Of a stretch of DNA of 7,654 nt, positions 1-5,947 are shown one piece after another. The notes under the pieces were generated by a model. That model did no database searches and had not been told where the DNA came from. It was given only the letters and a program-made list of their open reading frames with translations. The DNA is from Flavobacteriia bacterium (GTDB taxonomy: Bacteria > Bacteroidota > Bacteroidia > Flavobacteriales > Schleiferiaceae), in assembly GCA_949516455.1 (NCBI GenBank), contig CATILC010000270.1:1-7654 (forward strand), written 5' to 3'. Positions within the stretch are counted from its first letter, which is position 1. Each line of letters opens with the position of its first letter. The position numbers were made by a program, and so were the translations under genes.

Positions 1-966
1 GGGGCGAGCAATGAGAACCTGGAGGAACTCAAGCGAATTGAAAAAGGTCGGTTCCCGGGGGTCAAGGTATTCATGGGGTCGAGCACCGGGAACATGCTCG
101 TGGACGATGAACGGATGTTGGAAGGGCTTTTCGGAGAACTGGATCAATTGATCATCACACACTGCGAAGACGAGACCACCATTCAAAACAATTTGGAAGC
201 GGCCCGGCAGCGCTTTGGCGCAGATATTCCCATGGACTGGCATTCGCGCATCCGCAGCGAAGAGGCGTGTTATCTCTCTTCTTCGCGGGCGGTAGAGCTG
301 GCACGCAAGAAAGGAGCCCGCCTGCATGTATACCATTTGTCCACTGAAAAAGAGACGGCACTCTTCGATAAAGGCCCGATCGAGGGCAAGAAGATCACGG
401 CCGAAGCTTGTGTCCATCACCTGTGGTTCACCGACAATGACTATGCAGCCAAAGGCAGCCTGATCAAATGGAATCCGGCTGTTAAAACCGAGAGGGACAG
501 GGCTGGGCTTTGGAAGGCGCTGCTGGACGACAGAATCGATGTGATCGCTACCGACCATGCGCCGCACTTGTTGGAGGAAAAAATGCAGCCTTATGAGAAG
601 GCGCCCTCGGGAGGCCCCTTGGTTCAGCACTTTTTACCTGTCATGCTAGAATTCGTGCGTCAGGACAAGATCAAAATCGAATGGCTCATCCAACGCATTT
701 GCCACAACCCTGCGACGCTCTTTCGAATTCAAGACCGCGGATACATACGCCCAGGCTACTATGCTGATCTGGTGCTTGTAGAACCATCGGCTCCCTGGAC
801 GGTCACCAGGGAAAACACGCTTTATAAATGTGGCTGGTCGCCCTTTGAAGGAACGAGCTTTAAGTCAAGAGTGGACAAGACGCTCGTCAATGGCCGCGTG
901 GTCTATGACAGGGGGCGATTTGAAAAAAGTCCAACGGGAATGAGGCTGACGCATCATGCGGATTGA
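1..966 (+). CDS. pyrC: Dihydroorotase, 3' part (5' end outside window)
   Basis: This cytoplasmic zinc amidohydrolase interconverts N-carbamoyl-L-aspartate and dihydroorotate in pyrimidine biosynthesis. The reading frame is open from the first base, and 321 residues are visible; from memory, full-length relatives are about 420-450 aa, so the N-terminal HxH metal pair lies upstream. In visible numbering, VKVFMGSSTGNML (21-33) supplies the lysine (K22) expected to be carboxylated as a metal bridge. THCED follows (H54), then HVYHLST (H109, H112), then CVHHL and KWNPAVKT (substrate-side loops). ATDHAPH carries the catalytic aspartate D185. The C-terminal part is the usual beta-sandwich (GYYADLVLVEP, VNGRVVYDRGRF). 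The in-frame ATG at 73 is an internal Met inside the K22 motif, so it is not the start. The gene overlaps the following lipoprotein gene by 11 bases, which suggests co-transcription and coupled translation. Allantoinase or dihydropyrimidinase are relatives, but the GSSTGNML motif and the DUF4296 neighbour favour dihydroorotase. Confidence 0.93.
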   Translation, partial: GASNENLEELKRIEKGRFPGVKVFMGSSTGNMLVDDERMLEGLFGELDQLIITHCEDETTIQNNLEAARQRFGADIPMDWHSRIRSEEACYLSSSRAVELARKKGARLHVYHLSTEKETALFDKGPIEGKKITAEACVHHLWFTDNDYAAKGSLIKWNPAVKTERDRAGLWKALLDDRIDVIATDHAPHLLEEKMQPYEKAPSGGPLVQHFLPVMLEFVRQDKIKIEWLIQRICHNPATLFRIQDRGYIRPGYYADLVLVEPSAPWTVTRENTLYKCGWSPFEGTSFKSRVDKTLVNGRVVYDRGRFEKSPTGMRLTHHAD

Positions 967-1288
967 TCGCATCATAGGAATACTGTTATTGGCGACGTCC
1001 TGCCAGCCACCTGAGCCGCTTCCGGAAGGCATCCTGGACCACAATGCCATGGTGGAGCTGATGCTCGATGTGCACCTAGTGGAAGGCGCCCGCACAGGAG
1101 TGACCATTTCCAACGACTCGCTCGGTATCGATGCGTACCACCGCACCGTCATGCTCAACCATGGTTTGGACTCCATCGGTTACCAGGAGAATTTTCAATA
1201 CTACAGCGCGCGCCCCGCAGAATTCGAGCGCATTTTCAGCGAAGTGATCGAGCGCTTAACGGTCATGCAAAGCGAGATGGGCCATTGA
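956..1288 (+). CDS. DUF4296 family lipoprotein
   Basis: This is a small protein of 110 aa. A short N-terminal hydrophobic segment (IIGILLLATSC) ends in a lipobox with C16, so it is probably a lipoprotein; its final membrane location cannot be read from the sequence. The rest matches what I recall of DUF4296, a Bacteroidota family of unknown function: a Pro-rich start (PPEPLPEGIL), a conserved helix (MVELMLDVHLVEGAR, 32-46), and a tail with YYSARPAEFERIF followed by a terminal helix (83-107). The ATG at 956 lies 11 bases inside the dihydroorotase gene in another frame. It gives an immediate signal peptide, so it is the natural start. Pairing with dihydroorotase is, as I recall, frequent in Flavobacteriia, but no pyrimidine role is known. 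The stop codon directly abuts the stop of the converging epimerase gene. Confidence 0.82.
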   Translation: MRIDRIIGILLLATSCQPPEPLPEGILDHNAMVELMLDVHLVEGARTGVTISNDSLGIDAYHRTVMLNHGLDSIGYQENFQYYSARPAEFERIFSEVIERLTVMQSEMGH

Positions 1289-2302
1289 TCAGCCCAAGTG
1301 CCGGCAGATGAATTCGACAGTTTCCTCGACCGGTCGATAGTTCATTGAAAGCGCATCGACAGACCTTTGATTGCTGTACCGCGAGATTCGTTGTGCACTG
1401 GCTGAGGTTTCCAAGGTGATGGTCGCCTTTCGTCCGCCCGTCTTTTCTCTGAGCCAATGAGCGATCCGAATGGCATGGATCATCCAGGGCCTGGCGGCGC
1501 GGTGCGGCGGAGGAAGGCCCATGCTCCGAGCGATCAGCGTGAACAACTCCTTGTAAGCCATATTCTGGGCGATGAGAATGAAACGCCCTTGGTGGGGCCT
1601 TTCGATGGAGTTTGACAGGGTGAGCAATGCAATCACCACATCCCGAACATCCACAAAGCCGTTCGTACCAGCAGTGAAAAAGGAAAAACCGCGGCGCACG
1701 AGACCAAAAATGCTGCTGCTTCCTTCGTCGCCGAAGCCCGGACCCAGAATGATCCCCGGGTTGACAATGGAGGCATTCAGTCCTTCTTCACGGGCACGCC
1801 AGACTTCGAGTTCTGCCAGATACTTCGACTGGGCATAAACCGATTGATCCGGATCGTCTTTCCAAACGCTCGATTCGTCCAGGAGGGCATCCCGTTGTTC
1901 TTCCGGAGGCCAGCCAAGGGTGGCCACAGAACTCAGGTGGTGAAAAGCCTTCACCTTCTGAACAAGCGCTTCGTTGACCAGATAGCGGGTCATCAGTGGA
2001 TTGTCGGTCAGCAGACGCTGCTTATCGTCTGCGTGAAAGGAGACCTGTGCGGCACAATGGAATACTTCATCAACGCCCCCAAGAAGAGCCTCTGTGCCGG
2101 AAGGATCGGTCAGATCGGTTTTCACCCACTCAATGCAGGAGAAGAGTTGTTCGGGCGAGGCGCTGTAGATCGAGAAGATCTGAAGCACATACGCCTTTCG
2201 ATCGTCGCTTCGGTAGCACGCGCGAACCGTTTTACCCATTTCCGCCAGGCGGAACAGAAGATGGGACCCGACAAGACCGGTTCCACCAGTGACCAGGATC
2301 AT
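1289..2302 (-). CDS. NAD-dependent epimerase/dehydratase (extended SDR)
   Basis: This 337-aa protein is an extended short-chain dehydrogenase/reductase with an N-terminal Rossmann fold. MILVTGGTGLVGSHLL opens the protein with the nucleotide-binding GxxGxxG (6-12). D63 in KTDLTD is positioned to contact the adenine, and HCAAQVSF (82-89) follows strand 4. LSSVATLG (123-130) gives the active-site Ser, and YAQSKYLAE (156-164) gives the catalytic pair Y156/K160. VNPGIILGPG (180-189) and FVDVRDVV (217-223) are typical substrate-domain signatures. The catalytic set is complete, so the enzyme should be active. The substrate could be a nucleotide sugar, a dihydroflavonol-like ketone or a sterol-like compound, and cannot be decided from sequence. 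The ATG at 2302 places strand beta-1 at residue 2, usual for this family. The gene is divergent from tyrS across 75 bases and convergent with the DUF4296 gene, with no intergenic base. Confidence 0.88.
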   Translation of the reverse strand: MILVTGGTGLVGSHLLFRLAEMGKTVRACYRSDDRKAYVLQIFSIYSASPEQLFSCIEWVKTDLTDPSGTEALLGGVDEVFHCAAQVSFHADDKQRLLTDNPLMTRYLVNEALVQKVKAFHHLSSVATLGWPPEEQRDALLDESSVWKDDPDQSVYAQSKYLAELEVWRAREEGLNASIVNPGIILGPGFGDEGSSSIFGLVRRGFSFFTAGTNGFVDVRDVVIALLTLSNSIERPHQGRFILIAQNMAYKELFTLIARSMGLPPPHRAARPWMIHAIRIAHWLREKTGGRKATITLETSASAQRISRYSNQRSVDALSMNYRPVEETVEFICRHLG

Positions 2303-2306
2303 GGCC

Positions 2307-2314
2307 TAAAGATA
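2307..2314 (-). promoter_or_regulatory. Possible -7 element for the epimerase gene
   Basis: On the minus strand the bases read TATCTTTA, one mismatch from the Bacteroidota -7 consensus TAnnTTTG. The element ends only 4 bases before the epimerase ATG, so transcription would start at or next to the start codon, giving a leaderless or nearly leaderless mRNA. I do not see a good -33 element at the usual distance, so this is a weak call. Confidence 0.22.
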
Positions 2315-2326
2315 GCGGGAACCGCC

Positions 2327-2358
2327 TTCGTCCCCCTCTGAAAGGAAAGCTATTTTTG
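2327..2358 (+). promoter_or_regulatory. Predicted Bacteroidota-type promoter of tyrS
   Basis: TATTTTTG at 2351-2358 matches the Bacteroidota -7 consensus TAnnTTTG exactly. TTCG at 2327-2330, 20 bases upstream, is a one-mismatch version of the TTTG -33 element. Transcription would begin near 2364, leaving a leader of about 14 bases before the tyrS ATG. That leader is too short for a tyrosine T-box or any other riboswitch, so no RNA-based control is visible. AAAGGA at 2370-2375 resembles a Shine-Dalgarno site but sits only 2 bases from the ATG. Confidence 0.45.
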
Positions 2359-2377
2359 GGGTCTTAAGTAAAGGATC

Positions 2378-3655
2378 ATGAGCTCATTTGTGGAAGAGAT
2401 GCGTTGGCGCGGAATGGTACACGACGTGATGCCGGGAACCGAAGAGCTGCTGGAGAAGGAGCAGGTATCGGGTTATATCGGCTTCGACCCGACAGCCGAT
2501 TCACTGGGCGTGGGCAATCTGGTACAGATCATGACCCTCGTGCATTTTCAACGGGCCGGACACAAACCGATCGCGCTTGTGGGTGGCGCAACGGGAATGG
2601 TGGGCGACCCTTCCGGAAAGAGCCAGGAGCGGAACCTACTCGACCTTCAAACCCTTGAGGACAACCTGCAAAAACAGAAGGCCCAGCTCGAGAAATTTCT
2701 GGACTTTCAATCTGGAAGCAATGCGGCGGAGATCGTCAACAATTACGACTGGTTCAAAGAGTTTGGTTTTCTCGGATTCATTCGCGAAGTGGGGAAGCAC
2801 ATGTCCATCAACTACATGCTGGCCAAGGACTCCGTAAAGAGCCGGCTCGAGCAGGGCATGTCTTTCACCGAATTCAGCTACCAACTCATTCAAGGGTATG
2901 ATTTCCACCATTTGTGGAAGGAAAAAGGTGTGAAGCTGCAGATGGGCGGAAGCGATCAGTGGGGCAACATCACCACGGGCACAGAACTCATTCGCCGGAT
3001 GTCAGGAGGGGAGGCTTTTGCCTTGACCACTCCCTTGATCAAAAAGTCAGACGGAACGAAGTTTGGAAAGTCAGAGGGCGGAAACATTTGGTTGGCCCCT
3101 GAGAAGACGAGTCCGTACAAGTTTTATCAGTTCTGGCTCAATGCAGCCGATGAGGATGCGGGTGGATTCCTCAGGATCTTCAGTTTGAAGAACAGGAACG
3201 ACATTGAAGACTTGGAAAAAGAGCATCAGCAGGCGCCACATCTACGGATATTGCAAAAGGCTCTGGCGGAGGAGGTGACCCAAAGGGTACATGGAAAAGA
3301 CGCGCTGGACAAAGCCATCCGTTCTTCCCAGATATTGTTTGGAAAGGCCACGGAGGAAATGCTGCGCGAACTGAATACCGAGGAGCTGCTGGATATTTTT
3401 GAAGGCGTTCCTCAGTACGAAGTCCCAAGATCAATTCTGAGCGAAGGCCTCCCGATCATCGAATTGCTCGCTGAGCGAAGCCAGATATTCTCCAGTAAGG
3501 GCGAGGCGAGAAAGATGCTGCAGGCCAATGGCGTGGCGCTCAACAAGGTCAAGGCAGCTCCGGATCAAAAGGTGACCCCATCAGACCTGCTCAATGATCG
3601 TTTATTGCTTGTACAAAAGGGAAAGAAGAACTATTTCCTGGTCACCTTCAACTGA
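2378..3655 (+). CDS. tyrS: Tyrosine--tRNA ligase, with altered HIGH motif
   Basis: This cytoplasmic class Ic aminoacyl-tRNA synthetase activates tyrosine with ATP and charges tRNA-Tyr. Its length of 425 aa is normal for the bacterial enzyme. The N-terminus (EEMRWRGMVHDVMPGTEE) is typical for the phylum. Tyrosine-binding positions are present: Y33, D77 in GDPSGKS, YQLIQGYD (Y168, Q172, D175) and GGSDQWGN (190-197). The KMSKS signature appears as KFGKS (228-232), and the S4-like tRNA-binding domain covers about 355-425. The oddity is the HIGH signature: the sequence is PTADSLGVGNL, so the first His is Gly (G44, codon GGC at 2507-2509) and the last is Asn (N47). The nearby catalytic Thr (T39) is kept. 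The frame is intact and the rest is well conserved, so it is not an obvious pseudogene. Its 3' end faces the secreted-protein gene with 4 bases between stops. Confidence 0.96.
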   Translation: MSSFVEEMRWRGMVHDVMPGTEELLEKEQVSGYIGFDPTADSLGVGNLVQIMTLVHFQRAGHKPIALVGGATGMVGDPSGKSQERNLLDLQTLEDNLQKQKAQLEKFLDFQSGSNAAEIVNNYDWFKEFGFLGFIREVGKHMSINYMLAKDSVKSRLEQGMSFTEFSYQLIQGYDFHHLWKEKGVKLQMGGSDQWGNITTGTELIRRMSGGEAFALTTPLIKKSDGTKFGKSEGGNIWLAPEKTSPYKFYQFWLNAADEDAGGFLRIFSLKNRNDIEDLEKEHQQAPHLRILQKALAEEVTQRVHGKDALDKAIRSSQILFGKATEEMLRELNTEELLDIFEGVPQYEVPRSILSEGLPIIELLAERSQIFSSKGEARKMLQANGVALNKVKAAPDQKVTPSDLLNDRLLLVQKGKKNYFLVTFN

Positions 3656-3659
3656 GCAG

Positions 3660-4418
3660 TCAAAAGGAAACGTAATCGTACATGACGTCCCGAATGCGCT
3701 CATGTATTTCGGGCCGGGCCTTCTGAAAATAATAGAAACGGTACGGCGACTCTTCCTTTTGGTTCTTGATCTTGGGCGCCTCGAAAGGGATGTTGGCACT
3801 GGTGATCACGCAGTATGGGCGCGAACCTCTTAGAACGATGATCATTCGAAACGGCTCGCGGTCTCCATAGTATTTGAGTGCCCGACCTGTCTGCCGCTTG
3901 ATCATGAAGGTGAAATCCTCCTCCTCGCGTTCCTCAAAGTCAAGACTTTCGAAAAGGGCTTCCAGCCGCGCTTCCTGGGCCGTTCGCGACTTCGTCTTCA
4001 GTATATCTCCATACTCGATCTCAGGAATGGAGGAAGAGTGAAAACGCGTCTTGTGCAATCGCCCTGTCAGCTCAATTTGACGATAGCCCCTAAAGCGACG
4101 CATGTCCCAGATCGAATCGGGAACGTCTTCGATCTCCGCGAATGTCTTTCCGATGGTGTCCAGATCTTCATTGAACAGCAAACTTCCTTCGGACAGGATG
4201 CCGTCGACAAAGTCCATTTTTTGGACAAAAGCCACAAGATGGACGGTGTAAAAGCCATTGCCCTGAGGCAGTGCACAAACAGAGACGTCTGGGCGCAATT
4301 GAAACAGATCGACTTTTCCGCTGGGGTCGGTCAGCTCGGTTTCGGAATCTGTTGTCTGGGCAGACACGAGCCATCCCAGCAGCAGCAAAGAGAAAAGAGA
4401 AACATTTTTCAAATTCAT
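3660..4418 (-). CDS. Secreted protein of unknown function
   Basis: I do not recognise this 252-aa protein. The N-terminus is a clear Sec signal peptide: MNLKN, then a hydrophobic stretch (VSLFSLLLLGWLVSA), with likely cleavage after A20 before QTTDSETE. There is no lipobox Cys, so it should be periplasmic or secreted. The mature part looks like a mixed alpha/beta globular protein. It has a strand-rich first half (VDLFQLRPDVSVCAL, GFYTVHLVAFVQKMDF), a strongly acidic run around 159-168, a basic RQTGRALKYYGDREPFRMIIVLRG segment split over 175-198, and an aromatic C-terminal part (YRFYYF, YDYVSF). It has two Cys (C48, C203) and no evident catalytic motif. It is the second gene of a two-gene operon: its ATG overlaps the stop of the acyl-protein synthetase gene (ATGA, 4 bases), implying translational coupling. 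Confidence 0.8.
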   Translation of the reverse strand: MNLKNVSLFSLLLLGWLVSAQTTDSETELTDPSGKVDLFQLRPDVSVCALPQGNGFYTVHLVAFVQKMDFVDGILSEGSLLFNEDLDTIGKTFAEIEDVPDSIWDMRRFRGYRQIELTGRLHKTRFHSSSIPEIEYGDILKTKSRTAQEARLEALFESLDFEEREEEDFTFMIKRQTGRALKYYGDREPFRMIIVLRGSRPYCVITSANIPFEAPKIKNQKEESPYRFYYFQKARPEIHERIRDVMYDYVSF

Positions 4419-5398
4419 ACCACTAAGAGATTACAGCCGCGAATATCTGAACGATCCATTCGCCCGAGCACCGCCACGCCTTCTTTTCTTTTTTCACCAA
4501 TATCATCGGTGGCAATGAAGCAACAAGAGTGCCAGTTGGCCAGGTCGATCACGTTGATGCAGCCTCTTTTTTTGGAATTGGTGGTATCCAAGGGGTTTCG
4601 CGCGTCCCGGATCCGTAGCTGCATCCACGGTGGGCAGACAAAGCCGCGTTCAGCTGTAGCATAAGCCTGAGAAAGCATTTCGGTCATGCCGTATTCCGAA
4701 TGGATGAGGTCCACACCCAGTATGGACTGCAACTCGCGGTGCAGTTCGGCCCGCACACGCTCTTTCCCCTTTCCCTTCATGCCTCCGGTTTCCATGACCA
4801 GGACATGGCTCAGGTCCATCGGACCGAATGAAGCGAGATCCAAAAGCGCATAGGAGGCTCCGATCAGAAGAGGAGCGGGCTGACAGCCCTTAAGGCCCAT
4901 CAGTCGCCGGATCAGCTGCTTTCGATCGTCCAGAAAAAAACCATTGCGCTCATGACCAGAAACATCCATCCAAATACGGCACATTTCCACCAGCGAAGAG
5001 TCTCCGTTTTCAAGGTAGTGGGGCAAAAGAGCGAGAATCGGTCGGCCTTCCAAAGGGCCATAAAGAAGCTCAAATGCTTCGCGGCTGAACACCCGATAGA
5101 TTTGAAGAGCCTCTTCAGTCAGGGAATGTGTCGAACGAGGACCTTGGGTGCCGCTGCTGAGAAAGCGCTTCTGTACGACGGCCTTATTTTGGAGAACACT
5201 GTGGGATTTGAAAAAAGAGATCGGGAGGAAAGGGATGTCCTCCAAACGATGGACCGCATTGGATTGAACGCCAATTTGCGTGCACCATTCGGAGTAAACG
5301 GGCGTGTGCACAGACTGGTGGCGGAAGGCGTCAATGGCCATTTTTTCAAATGAGTCTGCATCCGAAATCGAGGCGAGTCTATCTTTGAGAGAGGGCAA
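4415..5398 (-). CDS. LuxE/PaaK-like acyl-protein synthetase
   Basis: This 327-aa protein is an adenylate-forming enzyme of the LuxE acyl-protein synthetase group, often labelled 'acyl transferase' in Bacteroidota. Members are expected to activate a carboxylic or fatty acid with ATP and form an acyl-enzyme; the substrate here is unknown. Visible motifs, in order, are PFLPISFFKSHSV (56-68), the phosphate-binding loop SSGTQG (81-86), METGGMKGKGK (202-212), the adenylation signature EYGMTEMLSQAY (235-246), the ATP-ribose aspartate region TDDIG (297-301), and the hinge GRMDRSDIRGCN (312-323). The start is assigned to TTG at 5398 because the next 19 residues (LKDRLASISDADSFEKM) match the expected family N-terminus, and an in-frame stop lies at 5414-5416 just upstream. 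The first ATG is codon 20 (5341). No luxC, luxD or luciferase gene is nearby. It leads an operon with the secreted protein downstream. Confidence 0.82.
   Translation of the reverse strand: MPSLKDRLASISDADSFEKMAIDAFRHQSVHTPVYSEWCTQIGVQSNAVHRLEDIPFLPISFFKSHSVLQNKAVVQKRFLSSGTQGPRSTHSLTEEALQIYRVFSREAFELLYGPLEGRPILALLPHYLENGDSSLVEMCRIWMDVSGHERNGFFLDDRKQLIRRLMGLKGCQPAPLLIGASYALLDLASFGPMDLSHVLVMETGGMKGKGKERVRAELHRELQSILGVDLIHSEYGMTEMLSQAYATAERGFVCPPWMQLRIRDARNPLDTTNSKKRGCINVIDLANWHSCCFIATDDIGEKRKEGVAVLGRMDRSDIRGCNLLVV
5355..5387 (+). promoter_or_regulatory. Predicted promoter of the DGDGDIGL lipoprotein gene
   Basis: TATCTTTG at 5380-5387 matches the TAnnTTTG -7 consensus exactly. TCTG at 5355-5358 is a one-mismatch -33 element, separated by 21 bases. 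Initiation near 5394 would give a leader of about 38 bases before the preferred ATG at 5432. If the TTG start of the divergent acyl-protein synthetase is right, this promoter lies inside that gene's first codons. Confidence 0.4.
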
Positions 5399-5426
5399 AC
5401 GAAAGCGATGGTTTCAACGTTCAGTT

Positions 5427-5434
5427 CAAAGATG
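5427..5434 (-). promoter_or_regulatory. Possible -7 element for the acyl-protein synthetase operon
   Basis: The minus strand reads CATCTTTG, one mismatch from TAnnTTTG, ending 28 bases before the proposed TTG start. No convincing -33 element is visible at the usual spacing. The element overlaps the ATG of the divergent lipoprotein gene and is part of an inverted repeat with that gene's own -7 element. Confidence 0.2.
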
Positions 5435-5923
5435 CACAAGCTTTACTTGTTGTTGGTTCTTATTTCGGCTTTCTCGTGCATCGACGAAAAGCAGTTTTCC
5501 AATGTTCCTTTTCTGCGTTTCGAAGGGTCGGAATGGATACAGGTTCAGGTCCAAGGTGTCGGCACGGTCGACAGACTCCGGGTCAAGCTGTATCTCACGG
5601 ATGGCGATGGAGATATTGGGCTTGAGGACGACCAAACAGATCCGCCTTTCGATGCAGATTCCCCTTTCCACTACAACTTGTGGGTGCGTTATTTGGAACA
5701 GTCCGGAGACACACTGCTGGAACTCCCAGACACTGAATTTTCCATCCGCCTGCCCGATCTGACGCCCAAGGGTCAGAACAAGACCCTGGAGGCCGAAGTC
5801 GAATACGATATCGATCTGTCTCAGGCCGCATCGGACAGCGTGGAATTTCGATTTATCCTGGTGGACCGCAGCCTTCAGTTGAGCAATGAGGCAAGCAGCG
5901 GACTCATTTCGTCCACCCCCTAA
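5432..5923 (+). CDS. Small lipoprotein with DGDGDIGL motif, unknown function
   Basis: This is a 163-aa protein when read from the ATG at 5432. That start gives a compact lipoprotein signal peptide (MHKLYLLLVLISAFSC, lipid-modified C16). An in-frame ATG at 5408 would add eight polar residues before the hydrophobic stretch and is less likely. The mature protein is acidic and strand-rich. Its most conserved-looking feature is VKLYLTDGDGDIGLEDDQTD (51-70) followed by PPFD, an Asp-rich loop of the kind that can bind Ca2+. YNLWVRYLEQSGDTLLEL follows, and the C-terminus has VEFRFILVDRSLQLSN (137-152). I recall similar lipoproteins with a DGDGDIG motif as common uncharacterised proteins in Bacteroidota, probably with an Ig-like beta fold, but this is inference. 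It is monocistronic: its neighbours on both sides are on the minus strand. Its TAA overlaps the stop of the phosphate cotransporter gene. Confidence 0.8.
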   Translation: MHKLYLLLVLISAFSCIDEKQFSNVPFLRFEGSEWIQVQVQGVGTVDRLRVKLYLTDGDGDIGLEDDQTDPPFDADSPFHYNLWVRYLEQSGDTLLELPDTEFSIRLPDLTPKGQNKTLEAEVEYDIDLSQAASDSVEFRFILVDRSLQLSNEASSGLISSTP

Positions 5924-5947
5924 TCTTTGGCGTTCCGCTTTTCTTTT
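5897..5947 (+). terminator. Weak candidate terminator of the lipoprotein gene
   Basis: AGCGGA (5897-5902) and TCCGCT (5934-5939) could form a 6-bp stem followed immediately by a T-rich run (TTTCTTTT, 5940-5947). The loop would be 31 bases, unusually long for an intrinsic terminator, and the stem sits across the end of the coding sequence. It is listed only because the G+C stem plus T tract has the right order. Confidence 0.18.

Noticed and set aside
1844..2341. Plus-strand open frame (165 codons) opposite the epimerase gene
   Set aside because: It is antisense to a gene with a complete SDR catalytic set, and its translation looks random.
2359..2377. Possible T-box or leader-peptide control of tyrS
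   Set aside because: The predicted leader is only about 14 bases and the whole intergenic region is 75 bases, too short for a T-box.
3571..3646. Inverted repeat GGTGACC / GGTCACC near the end of tyrS
   Set aside because: The arms are 7 bases and 62 bases apart inside coding sequence, with no T tract, so chance is the simplest explanation.
4038..4664. Plus-strand open frame (208 codons) spanning the secreted-protein and acyl-protein synthetase genes
   Set aside because: It runs across the junction of two well-supported minus-strand genes in antisense and its translation shows no domain.
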